Shown piece after piece: positions 7,916 to 16,248 of a stretch of 64,000 bases of DNA; within the stretch, counting starts at the first letter, position 1, and each line of letters begins with the position of its first letter. Under the pieces are notes generated by a model. That model worked only from the letters and a program-made list of their open reading frames with translations, did not search any database and was not told the origin of the DNA. This DNA comes from Myxococcus fulvus. GTDB lineage: Bacteria; Myxococcota; Myxococcia; Myxococcales; Myxococcaceae. The stretch is taken from NCBI RefSeq assembly GCF_900111765.1, contig NZ_FOIB01000016.1, forward strand, positions 124,001 to 188,000, given 5' to 3'. The position numbers and the translations under genes were made by a program.

Positions 7916-9634
7916 GTGTCGCTTCACGACGCGCCCCCGGCCCTCCCGCACGTGGCCCCCGTGTTGCACTGGCGCGCCCCCACGATGCGCGTCGACACCA
8001 GCTGCGATACCGCGAACTTCATCCTCGACGGTGACAAGTTCTTCCTCGAGCTGCACCGGCACATCTGCAAGGCGGAGAAGGACGGCAAGGGCGCCACCAT
8101 CCGGCTGGCGTACTGGAAGGCGGACCCGGCGCTGAAGCTGCCCGCCGTGGAGGGCGTGGCGCAGCGGACGCTGGCGCAGGCGCTCTCCTCGGCCGCGAAG
8201 GCGGGCGTGAAGGTCCAGGTCATCCTGTGGAACGGCTGGAAGTCCGAGTGCTTCGTGCCGCATCACCACTTCTGGCGCGAGGACTGGACGGCGTGGCTGG
8301 ACAAGTGGAAGCACCTGCTCACGGAGTGGGCGTTCCCCGCCGGGAGCCTGGAGTTCAAGTACCACTCGTACGCGGGCACCACGCTGCATCCCTTCACCAG
8401 CCTCCACATCAAGATTGCCCTGTTCAAGACGTCCGCCAGCGAGGACCTGCTCCTGGGCGGGATGAACCTGGGCGAGGACTACAAGTCCTCCACGACGCAC
8501 GACGCGGCCAATCACTGGCACGACGCGGCCGTGCACCTGAAGGGAGACATCCACCGCGTCGTGGGGCACTACTGGTCGGAGCTGTGGGCGGGAAAGACGC
8601 CACCCGCCGCGCCCATCACTCCGGACCGGAGCGGCGGCGGCAAGGCCGTGACGTTCGTGACCACGGACATCCAGGGCAAGAAGGCCGAGCGGGACATCCG
8701 CAAGGAGCTGGTGGGCCACATCCAGATGGCGCGCGAGTTCGTCTACATGGAGAACCAGGCGCTGACGGACCCCTGCATCATCGACGCGCTGGTCGCCGCC
8801 GCCGCGCGCGGGGTGCGCATCATCCTGATGGTCCCGCACCCGAAGGAGACGGTGCTCGGGGACTACAGCGGGTATGCGTACGTGATGAACTTCGCCTTCC
8901 GTGCCATCGCGATGGCGGGGATGACCAGCTTCACCTCCAAGAGCGCCGGCAAGGTGAAGGCCAGCGACATCAAGGACTGCAGCCTGCGCTACGAGGGCTG
9001 GGTTCTCAGCGGCCGCTCGCTCCTGCTGCCGCCGTCGCCCCAGGTCCAGAAGATGGGCTGCCTGGAGAACGACACGTACATCACGGATTTGGAGAAGCGG
9101 CTGCATGCGGGCGACGACTCGCTGATGCAGTCGTGGAAGCACCCCAACCTGCCGTTCCGTCCGGCGTCACAGTTCATGAATCGGGGCGTCCACTGGAAGC
9201 TGAAGACGGCCTGGATGGGGACGTGGGAGTACCTGGAGAACATCACGGCCATCGAGTCGGAGTCCTTCAGCATGTACTCGCCGCTGCTCAACGGCGCGAA
9301 GGGGAAGTCGCCGTATGTCCACTCGAAGGTGGCCATCGTCGACGACAAGCTGGCCTTCATCGGGAGCAGCAACTGGACCTACCGCAGCATGCAGTTCGAC
9401 GCCGAGGTGAGCGCCGTCATCCAGGACGGCGCGTTCGTGAAGGCGATGCGGGAGGAGATTTTCGAGCACTGGGGGATGCCCAAGAACGTCAGCCAGTGGC
9501 GCGCGGCGGCGGAGCAGAACGTGGGCAAGACGGACGGCAAGGTGAACATCGTCCCGCTCACGCTGGCGGACCTGGCGGTCAGCTACACCAGCCTCACCGC
9601 GTGGGGCTCGTGGGCGGCGGGGAACATGATTTGA
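7916..9634 (+). CDS. Phospholipase D-like protein
   Basis: 572 residues, no signal peptide. Two HKD-type modules are visible. The first is H164-x-K166 followed by LGGMN (181-184), but the Asp expected five residues after the Lys is replaced by Lys171. The second is canonical: H469-S-K471-VAIV-D476 followed by GSSNWTYRS. This is the bilobed architecture of phospholipase D, cardiolipin synthase and related phosphodiesterases; the substrate could be a phospholipid or nucleic acid. The GTG start at 7916 has a GGAGG placed unusually close (one base spacing). An ATG at 7985 lacks any binding site, so the true start is uncertain. Confidence 0.85.
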   Translation: MSLHDAPPALPHVAPVLHWRAPTMRVDTSCDTANFILDGDKFFLELHRHICKAEKDGKGATIRLAYWKADPALKLPAVEGVAQRTLAQALSSAAKAGVKVQVILWNGWKSECFVPHHHFWREDWTAWLDKWKHLLTEWAFPAGSLEFKYHSYAGTTLHPFTSLHIKIALFKTSASEDLLLGGMNLGEDYKSSTTHDAANHWHDAAVHLKGDIHRVVGHYWSELWAGKTPPAAPITPDRSGGGKAVTFVTTDIQGKKAERDIRKELVGHIQMAREFVYMENQALTDPCIIDALVAAAARGVRIILMVPHPKETVLGDYSGYAYVMNFAFRAIAMAGMTSFTSKSAGKVKASDIKDCSLRYEGWVLSGRSLLLPPSPQVQKMGCLENDTYITDLEKRLHAGDDSLMQSWKHPNLPFRPASQFMNRGVHWKLKTAWMGTWEYLENITAIESESFSMYSPLLNGAKGKSPYVHSKVAIVDDKLAFIGSSNWTYRSMQFDAEVSAVIQDGAFVKAMREEIFEHWGMPKNVSQWRAAAEQNVGKTDGKVNIVPLTLADLAVSYTSLTAWGSWAAGNMI

Positions 9635-10360
9635 GCGGTGGACCTTCGCCTGCCAGGCCTCCAAGGACAGCCTTCGATACCTCCGCCGACAGCGCCTCGG
9701 AAGGGCTGAGTCACTGATGGAACGGGGCGCGAGATCTCGCGTCCTGCCGACCCCACTCGGCGACATCCAGTTGCAATGACTCGGACACAGCGCTGCCGCG
9801 TGGACAACCAGCGCTGCCGCCGGTGACGCAACTGCGGCGCTGCATCACCAGACCTGGCTCCAGGGGCATGGCTACGCCCCACCATGACGCGAACAATCGC
9901 CCACCTCGCGCGGCCGTGAGGAGGGGGCCCCTCCTCACATTGGGACTTCCGCGACCCTCACGAGCAGCGGTGATGCGCCTCCCCTGACACGCCTGGGGTC
10001 CCCATGCCTCGTCCGCTCAGGGGCTTGGCGGACGACGAGGACCCTACCAGTCCCCCCTGACATCGCCGGGTCGTACGGGCCAGCAGGCCCCGTCGAGGTC
10101 CACGCCCAGGACGAAGCGGTTCCTGTATCACGGCGAGCATCGCGGCCTCCATCGGAGTTCGATGCTGACGTCGCCATTCAAAAACATATTCATCCATCGA
10201 AGAGGAATTCCCGACAGCCGGCCGGCGGCCGCGCTTGCCTTCACGACACCGAGAGACAAATCAAAACCCAGACACACCAATCAATGTCAGACCCGTGCGA
10301 TATGAATCATCTCCAGCGGCGCCATTCCGGACGCCGTCTCAACGGGACATCATCATCCAC
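9635..10360. other. Long intergenic region, no confident gene
   Basis: 726 bp without a convincing coding frame. The stretch from about 10170 to 10300 is noticeably AT-richer than its surroundings and probably carries the promoter of the lipoprotein at 10361. On the minus strand a short reading (10127-10044) gives YRNRFVLGVDLDG, which looks like the first strand of a HAD-type phosphatase, but stops flank it on both sides. It may be a decayed gene remnant. Confidence 0.4.
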
Positions 10361-11872
10361 ATGAAAAGCTCATTGTTTTCCCTCGGTCTCCTCGTCGGAC
10401 TGACGGGGGCCGGCTGCGCGGGCCTCGAGGAAGGCGAGGCGGTGGACCCCTCCGTCGCGGAGGACTCCGCTTCCCAGGTCACTCAGGGACTGAACACGCA
10501 GGTCACGGGGACGAGCCCGGTGACGTTCGTCACGTCGTCGGGCAACGTGACGACGCCCTACGACCAGTCCGCCACGTCGGTGGTGGCGTACACGCGGGAT
10601 TCGACGACGGGGGCGTTCACGGCGTATCCGGGCTCGGGTGCTGCGGACGGCAGCATCTCCGTGCCCAACGTCCCCTCCGGCCGCATCTACCTGAAGGTGG
10701 GCTCGCGCTACCTGGTGAGCACGGGCCGCACGTTCGACCTGGGCTCCACGGAGTGGGGGCGTGATGGCTCCTTCGCCTCACTGTCGACCCCCGTGACGGT
10801 GTCCGCCTCCGGCCTGTCTGCCTGGCAGTCGGGGGACTATCTGGACATGTATTCGTTGAACCCGGGGGCGTTCGGCTACCTCTACGGCAACGAGGCGGGG
10901 TTCCCCCTGGCGGGCGCGACGTCGTTCTCCGCGCTGAACTTCGATTACGCCAACATGCTCAACCCCTTGCTGCTCGACAGCAGCCTCGGGGATGTGTTCT
11001 CGCTGGCCCAGATGCGGCTGCAGTCGAGCCCGAATGGCGTGCCCTACCGCTCGATGCACAAGGTGCTCAGCGCGAACCTGACGCAGACGGAGGGCCAGTC
11101 GGCCAGCGTCAGTGGGACCTTCACCCAGCCCGCCGCGACGGGCACGTTCGCGGTGGACTGGAGGCGCTCGGCGTTCGACGCCCTGCGCGCCCAGGTGAAC
11201 CCGAGCGCGGTGAGCACGTACAACGAGATCTGGATGTCCGCGCGGCCGGCCGCGGTGGGCCAGGCGCTCGCGTCCATCAGCGGGCCGCCGCTCCTGGTGA
11301 AGCTCAATCCTGACGCGCTGAAGACCGACATCGTCACGGGGAACATGGCCTACAACAACCCGCTGCCGGCGACGTGGCAGAAGGTGGCGTTGGCCGCCGC
11401 GGGCTTCACGAAGACCTACTCGCTGGGGACGGCGACGCCCGTCACCATGAGCGTGGACATCCGCGTGGACCAGGAGGCGAGCGCGTTCTCCTCCGCTCCG
11501 GTGGAGCCGCTCATCGGGCCGGTACAGGCGCCGCTCGTCAACACCCGGGGCGCGTTCCAGAACCTCACGGGAGTGGGGACCGACGCCTCGCTGCGCTGGT
11601 CGAAGCCGCTGATTGGCACGGCCACCAACTACGTGGTGAACATCTACCGGCTGAGCACGAGCAACGGCGCCACCGTCGCGACTCGCGTGACGTCGTTGCA
11701 CACCGATTTGCAGAGTGTGTACCTGCCGCCGGGCGTGCTCCAGGCGGGCCAGACGTACTTCGCGGAGATTCAGAGCTGGTACCAGCCCGGCTCGGACCTG
11801 GCGACGAGCCCGTTCAAGCGCGCCCTGCCCCGTGCCCGCGCCAGCGTGCTCACGGGCATGTTCAGCCCGTAG
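10361..11872 (+). CDS. Hypothetical exported lipoprotein, beta-rich
   Basis: 503 residues from the ATG at 10361. The frame opens at 10235, but only the internal start gives a proper lipoprotein signal (MKSSLFSLGLLVGLTGAGC). The mature protein is rich in Ser, Thr, Gly and aromatic residues and alternates hydrophobic positions, consistent with an all-beta extracellular or outer-surface protein. It is almost free of lysine and cysteine. The C-terminal ~110 residues (from about ALRWSKPLIGTATNYVVNIYR) read like a fibronectin type III-like module. No enzyme motif is seen. It appears monocistronic and a G/C-rich hairpin follows the stop. Confidence 0.75.
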   Translation: MKSSLFSLGLLVGLTGAGCAGLEEGEAVDPSVAEDSASQVTQGLNTQVTGTSPVTFVTSSGNVTTPYDQSATSVVAYTRDSTTGAFTAYPGSGAADGSISVPNVPSGRIYLKVGSRYLVSTGRTFDLGSTEWGRDGSFASLSTPVTVSASGLSAWQSGDYLDMYSLNPGAFGYLYGNEAGFPLAGATSFSALNFDYANMLNPLLLDSSLGDVFSLAQMRLQSSPNGVPYRSMHKVLSANLTQTEGQSASVSGTFTQPAATGTFAVDWRRSAFDALRAQVNPSAVSTYNEIWMSARPAAVGQALASISGPPLLVKLNPDALKTDIVTGNMAYNNPLPATWQKVALAAAGFTKTYSLGTATPVTMSVDIRVDQEASAFSSAPVEPLIGPVQAPLVNTRGAFQNLTGVGTDASLRWSKPLIGTATNYVVNIYRLSTSNGATVATRVTSLHTDLQSVYLPPGVLQAGQTYFAEIQSWYQPGSDLATSPFKRALPRARASVLTGMFSP

Positions 11873-11881
11873 TCCGTTCTT

Positions 11882-11913
11882 GGGGAGGGAGGGGGCTTGC
11901 TCCCTTCCTCCCT
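11882..11913 (+). terminator. Terminator-like imperfect hairpin
   Basis: GGGGAGGGAGGGGGC and a following CTCCCTTCCTCCC can pair with mismatches, just 10 bases after the stop at 11872. There is no clear T-run, so the call is tentative. Confidence 0.35.
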
Positions 11914-12129
11914 GTAGTCAGCGTTGATTCAGCGAGGGCACGGCGCTCCAGCCACGTCCCTCCCATTCTTCGACAGCCAGGCAAGGCCCGCGCGCAGCCT
12001 GGATGGAAGTGTGCAGCCAACTGGACGAAATCCATTCGACCTTCGACGGACTGGATTTGCTCGTCGTGCCGGATACCGTGACGTCACCGCGCTTCGAAAC
12101 CCAACAACTCCCCAACCTCGAGGAGAAGC

Positions 12130-12396
12130 ATGGTCGACTCACCTTTCTGGGAAGAACTCCGCGCGGAGATATGCGCCCATGTGCGGGCTCAGGTCCGTGC
12201 CGAAACGCTCATGATCTTCGCCCGGGTTCACGGGCTGACCTTGCCCCCAGAGGCTGAAGACAGGCTCGTATCAAGAGGCGAATCCAACCTGGAGCAGCTC
12301 ATCATGCTCGCCTTCACCCAGCCCGACGCTGCGCTCGGCGCCCTGCGAGAGGTGACCGCGTCCCGCTCCTGGGGGAACTTCACGCCCCATTCGTGA
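12130..12396 (+). CDS. Small hypothetical protein resembling the tail of Rpn-type nucleases
   Basis: 88 residues starting at an ATG preceded by CGAGGAGAAGC, a good ribosome binding site. The segment ETLMIFARVHGLTLPPEAED followed by NLEQLIMLAF resembles the C-terminal helical tail that follows the PD-(D/E)XK domain in Rpn-family recombination-promoting nucleases. No nuclease domain is found in the 250 bp upstream in any frame. It is either a stand-alone small protein or the surviving end of a decayed longer gene. The resemblance is by eye only. Confidence 0.5.
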   Translation: MVDSPFWEELRAEICAHVRAQVRAETLMIFARVHGLTLPPEAEDRLVSRGESNLEQLIMLAFTQPDAALGALREVTASRSWGNFTPHS

Positions 12397-12535
12397 TGCA
12401 CCTCAACGAAGAGCGGCGCCAACAGCAGCGTCTCGCGGAGGGAGCCTCGACGCCTTCCGCCCGCGTCACATTGCCGCCTTCGAGACAGCGCGCTGAAGGG
12501 CTCGAGCGCGCTGTTCTCATGAGGGACGGCGGCGC

Positions 12536-13288
12536 TCAGTTCCGCCCGTAGACGCGGCGCCGCTGGAAGCGGAAGAACCCTGCTGCCTCCTCGCGCGCGA
12601 GCGTCAGTGCCTCATGTCCGAAGTACTGCTCACGCAAGGAGCCCAGCTCGGCGTCCAGGGAGCCCGCCTGCCCGAGCCGTGAGAGCAGCGCCTCTCGCGC
12701 CTTCATGTACGCATGCCCTTTCTCCCAGCGGGCATCCTTGTACACATCCTCCGCGGCTTTGCGTGCAACCTGCTCTTCGGAGTAGCCCATGCGACGCCGG
12801 ATGTCCGCGAGGGCGACCCGCCGTTCCTCGACTTGCATCCCGACGAGGTGGGCCTGCACCGGCTCGAGTCGCAGGAACAGCTCCGTCGCCTGCGACCGCA
12901 CCAACTGGGCCTCCGTCTTCCGAGGGTCCACGCCTGCGATTCTGGACAGCCGGTCCAGGAACACACCCTGCTGCGCTTCGAGCGGAAGCGTCGGGTCCAC
13001 ATCGAGGAGTTCCCGCCGCTTCGCCTCCTCCTCCTGGCTGAGGGCCTGCGCCTCCTGCATCCAGCGCGCGGACACCGCGTCGACCTGGTCCTTCCGCGTC
13101 GGTCCGGGGTCCTGCATGGCGGGCGGCCGAGGCGCTTCCCCAGGGGATGACACCGGAGCAGGCACGGGCCGCGACACCTCCGCCTGTACGACCGGCGCGA
13201 CCCCACCTCGAAAGAGGGAGAACGCGCCGGCCGACAGGAGGGCGCCGGACGCGAGAAGGACGATGATGTTCCCGCGCCGACCGAGCAT
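12536..13288 (-). CDS. Lipase chaperone (foldase)-like protein
   Basis: 250 residues. The ATG at 13288 overlaps the stop of the upstream SGNH hydrolase gene (ATGA), indicating translational coupling. A short N-terminal membrane anchor (IIVLLASGALLSAGAF) precedes a Pro-rich spacer (~40-70). The rest is a long charged all-helical domain ending in LREQYFGHEA and a Phe/Arg-rich tail. Anchor, Pro-rich hinge and extended helical domain match the lipase-specific foldases (Lif/LipB type) that fold secreted lipases in the periplasm. The family's RxxFDY motif is not obvious, so the call is moderate. Its neighbour suggests that the SGNH enzyme is the client. Confidence 0.6.
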   Translation of the reverse strand: MLGRRGNIIVLLASGALLSAGAFSLFRGGVAPVVQAEVSRPVPAPVSSPGEAPRPPAMQDPGPTRKDQVDAVSARWMQEAQALSQEEEAKRRELLDVDPTLPLEAQQGVFLDRLSRIAGVDPRKTEAQLVRSQATELFLRLEPVQAHLVGMQVEERRVALADIRRRMGYSEEQVARKAAEDVYKDARWEKGHAYMKAREALLSRLGQAGSLDAELGSLREQYFGHEALTLAREEAAGFFRFQRRRVYGRN

Positions 13289-14052
13289 CAGAGCCGCGGC
13301 TCCAGCTTGGACCAGATGAGGTTGGCGATCTTGTTCGAGCCCGAGGTCGTCGGGTGGACGCCGTCGGCCTTGATGTCGGCGTTGGTGATGGCCGACCGGG
13401 GGTCGACGAAGTCGCAGTCGACGACTGCGTTCGCGCACGCGTTACCGAGAATCTGGTCTCCGTAGTCGACGGCCTGGTCGAGGTCGCTGGCGTTGAGGAG
13501 CCCGAACTTGGTGCGGTAGTAGCCGAGGTAGACGACGTCGGTGACGCCGCTGGTCGACATGTCGTTCAGCAGGTCCGCGACCTCGACGTAGATGTCGTCG
13601 ATGTAGTCCTTGCAGCTCTGCGACAGGCGGCCGAACTCATACCACTGCGTCTTGCAGTTGTACGGGTCGGCGAGCGCGATGGTGGGGATGAGGATGTCGT
13701 TGCCGCCGCCATCCATCACCACGATGTGGCTGTTCGGATTGTCGGTCTCCGCGAGGTCGAACTGCCCGCGGACGGAGGGGGTGATGACTCCGCCCTCGAT
13801 CTCCGCGCCGGAGGTCGTGTAGTTGCGGAACGTCCCACCCGCCTTGGCGTGGAGGGCGGTCTGAATCTCTCCCGAGAGCGCGAAGATGGAGTCACCCAGG
13901 AACACGACGTCGTTGTTGTCCGCGTTGGTGATCCTCGGGGCGCTCATGAGCTGACCGAGGCCACAGCCGACCAGCAACATGGGGGTCGTGATGACGAGGG
14001 CTTGTGCCCACCGGGGCAGACGCGCGCGACCAGAGACTTGGAACGCCTTCAT
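13288..14052 (-). CDS. SGNH/GDSL-family esterase or lipase (lipoprotein)
   Basis: 254 residues. The start at 14052 has GGGAAGGAACCAT upstream. The N-terminus ends in LLVGC (Cys30), a lipobox after a hydrophobic stretch, so the protein is probably lipid-anchored. Catalytic blocks are clear: block I FLGDS with Ser55, block III GGGND with Asn118, block V DGVH with Asp230 and His233. Several Cys residues (133, 147, 206, 213) may form disulfides. It hydrolyses ester bonds of an unknown substrate outside the cytoplasm. It is translationally coupled to a foldase-like gene, an unusual partnership because known foldases serve alpha/beta-hydrolase lipases. Confidence 0.88.
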   Translation of the reverse strand: MKAFQVSGRARLPRWAQALVITTPMLLVGCGLGQLMSAPRITNADNNDVVFLGDSIFALSGEIQTALHAKAGGTFRNYTTSGAEIEGGVITPSVRGQFDLAETDNPNSHIVVMDGGGNDILIPTIALADPYNCKTQWYEFGRLSQSCKDYIDDIYVEVADLLNDMSTSGVTDVVYLGYYRTKFGLLNASDLDQAVDYGDQILGNACANAVVDCDFVDPRSAITNADIKADGVHPTTSGSNKIANLIWSKLEPRL

Positions 14053-14497
14053 ATGGTTCCTTCCCGCCAGCAGGACTCACCCGCCGACGTGCCGTTTGGG
14101 GATACGTCCGTGATTGTTCCGCCCTCCGGACTTTCCGGAAGACGTCCGATTCGCGCACAGGATTGATTCGGAAGTCAAAGCGGAAAATTGCCAATAAGCC
14201 GCGAGAGCGGCCGTGCGAAAAATTTCCAGAACCAGTGGGCCGGAGCTGTTCGCAGCGTGAAACATGCGTCTGTGTGACAGGGGCGCGAGGGGAGCCACGG
14301 GGTGGTGATTGGAGTCACCAGGGGATGGACCGCCGTCATCAGGCGGCGAATGCCGGGGCAGCGCCGCTTCTTCGCAAGTACCCGTGTTTCGGGAGAACCA
14401 CCGTTGGGACACCGTCGTCCGGGCTGGCGTGGAAGTTGCCATGAGGACAGGCAAGTCACCTTCGACGCGCCCCCACTCGACGACAGGAGTCTCTCCC
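14053..14497. other. Divergent promoter region
   Basis: 445 bp between the SGNH/foldase operon (minus) and the LNGC protein gene (plus). The part around 14150-14240 is AT-richer than the flanks and is the likely promoter region for one or both. No convincing consensus promoter or gene is visible. Confidence 0.4.
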
Positions 14498-15394
14498 ATG
14501 AAAGGCATCAAGCTCGGCGGCTTCAAGAACCCCTTCAGCACCAAGAGCCCCTCGGACACCGGGAGCGGCTCGACCAAGACGAGCACCCCTGCCCCCACCG
14601 TGCCGAAGCCCGCGCCCACCAAGCTGAACTCCGTGCAGGACGGGTTCGACAGCAAGGTGAACACCCCGCCCACGAAGCAGCCGGGCAAGGACGTCACCTC
14701 GTCGTTCGGCGCCAACCCGCTGGGCCACGCGGGGCAGAACGTCCTGAACTCCTACAACATGTTCCCGGGCGGCGCGCCGCAGGGCGTGGCGCTCCCCACC
14801 GCCCAGAAGCCCTTCGTCAACGCCAATGACTCGCTGGTGTCGCTCAACGCCCACAAGTACCAGAACAACACGAACCTGTCGGTCTCACCCGCGGGCACTC
14901 CGGGCGTCCCGGCGCACTACATGCACTACCTCTCGACGGGCGAGGGCAAGTTCGCGGGCATCCAGGGTGTGCCGCTGCACCCGCGTCCCGGCGAGCCGAA
15001 CATGGTGGTGACGGGCGCGCTCAATGGATGCGCCGTCCATGCCCTGCACGACACGAAGAACAACAACCTGTCCTTCCTCCACCACGCGGACTACTCGAAG
15101 AACGGCAAGGCGGAGCTGGACGGCTTCCTGTCGCAGCACCCGAACCTCAAGCCCGCGGGGAGCTACACGCCCAGCGACTACTCGCACCCCACCGGCAAGC
15201 ACAACCTCCCGACGGGCTCCACGCCCTTCATCCACTACGCCCAGGGCGCCGGCGGCCAGCCGGGCCAGTGGCTGATGTCGGGGCAGCTCAACACGTACAA
15301 GAATGGAGGCACCCCAGGAGGCCGTCCCGAGCTGATGCTCCCCACGGACATCCCGGGAGGCGCCCTGCAGACGGTCCCTGTGACACTGCCCTGA
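14498..15394 (+). CDS. Putative effector with an LNGC (LSGC-like) catalytic-type motif
   Basis: 298 residues from the ATG at 14498, preceded by ACAGGAGTCTCTCCC. The frame opens at 14309, but the binding site decides the start. Residues 1-110 are a low-complexity Ser/Thr/Pro/Asn-rich head (KPAPTKLNSVQDGFDS) without a Sec signal. Residues ~110-298 form a compact Asn/Gly/His-rich domain. The core reads MVVTGALNGC (Cys178) followed 17-18 residues later by FLHHAD (His195/196). A Cys in [LV]xGC after a beta strand and a His about 12-18 residues downstream is the arrangement of CNF1/BLF1-type glutamine deamidases (LSGC). That suggests a toxin or effector enzyme, but it is an inference from a short motif. 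A strong hairpin terminator follows. Confidence 0.75.
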   Translation: MKGIKLGGFKNPFSTKSPSDTGSGSTKTSTPAPTVPKPAPTKLNSVQDGFDSKVNTPPTKQPGKDVTSSFGANPLGHAGQNVLNSYNMFPGGAPQGVALPTAQKPFVNANDSLVSLNAHKYQNNTNLSVSPAGTPGVPAHYMHYLSTGEGKFAGIQGVPLHPRPGEPNMVVTGALNGCAVHALHDTKNNNLSFLHHADYSKNGKAELDGFLSQHPNLKPAGSYTPSDYSHPTGKHNLPTGSTPFIHYAQGAGGQPGQWLMSGQLNTYKNGGTPGGRPELMLPTDIPGGALQTVPVTLP

Positions 15395-15411
15395 GTCTCC
15401 TCGCCGCTGAG

Positions 15412-15434
15412 CGGCGGGCCACCCTGGCCCGCCG
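15412..15434. terminator. Bidirectional hairpin terminator
   Basis: CGGCGGGCC-ACCCT-GGCCCGCCG: a perfect 9-bp stem with a 5-base loop, placed exactly between the convergent stops at 15394 (plus) and 15436 (minus). There is no long T-run, as is common at high GC. Confidence 0.65.
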
Positions 15435-15435
15435 T

Positions 15436-16248
15436 CTACTCCTTCACCGCCCCCGCGGTGAGCCCGGACACAATCCTGCGCTGGAACAGCACGGTCAGCA
15501 CCACCAGGGGCAGCGTGGCTACCACGGAGGCCGCGGCAATCTCTCCCCACGGCTCACGGTACTCGCTGGCGAACAGGCTGATGGCCACCGGCACCGTGCG
15601 CTTCTCCGGCGTCGTCAAAAACGTCAGCGCGAACAGGAACTCGTTCCACGCGAAGATGAACACCAATATCGCCGTCGTCGCGAGCCCCGGCGCCGCCAAG
15701 GGCAGCAGCACCCTCCGGAACGCCTGGAACGGCGTGCACCCATCCACCCTCGCCGCCCGATACAGCTCATCCGGCAACTGCTTGAAGAACGACGTCAGCA
15801 CCCACAAGGTCAACGGCATCGCGAACGTCGCATAGGGCAACGCCAGGCCCACCAGACTGTCCCGCAACCCCACTGCGCGCAGGATGAGATACAGCGGGCT
15901 CACCGTCGCGATGGGCGGGAACATGCTCACCGCCAGGGCCGCGCTCAACAACAGCCCCTTGCCTCGGAACTCCAGCTTCGCCAGCGCGAACGCCGCCGCC
16001 GAGCCCACCACCAGGCAGAACCCCGTCGTCAGCGCCGCCACCACCAGCGAGTTCACCACCACCCGCAGGAACGGCCGCCCCCACAGCACGCTCGCGTAGC
16101 TCTCCAATGTCAGGTGCGACGGCCATGGCCGGGTCAGCTCTCCGTCCGGCCACAGGCTCGTCAGCACCTGCCAGAAGAACGGCCCCAAAAAGAACGTCAG
16201 GAACGCCACCACCGCCAGCGCCGTCCCCAATCCCACGCGCTGCTTCAT
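15436..16248 (-). CDS. Carbohydrate ABC transporter permease, MalG type
   Basis: 270 residues with about six membrane helices. It carries the EAA-loop signature (YRAARVDGCTPFQAFRRVLL) that docks the ATPase, as in MalG/UgpE inner-membrane permeases of sugar importers. Its ATG overlaps the stop of the MalF-type gene by four bases, so it is the third, coupled gene of the operon (binding protein, MalF, MalG). No ATPase gene follows; an MsmK/UgpC-like shared ATPase elsewhere is expected. The substrate is unknown. Confidence 0.92.
   Translation of the reverse strand: MKQRVGLGTALAVVAFLTFFLGPFFWQVLTSLWPDGELTRPWPSHLTLESYASVLWGRPFLRVVVNSLVVAALTTGFCLVVGSAAAFALAKLEFRGKGLLLSAALAVSMFPPIATVSPLYLILRAVGLRDSLVGLALPYATFAMPLTLWVLTSFFKQLPDELYRAARVDGCTPFQAFRRVLLPLAAPGLATTAILVFIFAWNEFLFALTFLTTPEKRTVPVAISLFASEYREPWGEIAAASVVATLPLVVLTVLFQRRIVSGLTAGAVKE

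Noticed and set aside
12003..12257. 84-residue frame overlapping the small gene at 12130
   Set aside because: It has no binding site and unconvincing composition, and the overlapping frame has CGAGGAG before its ATG.
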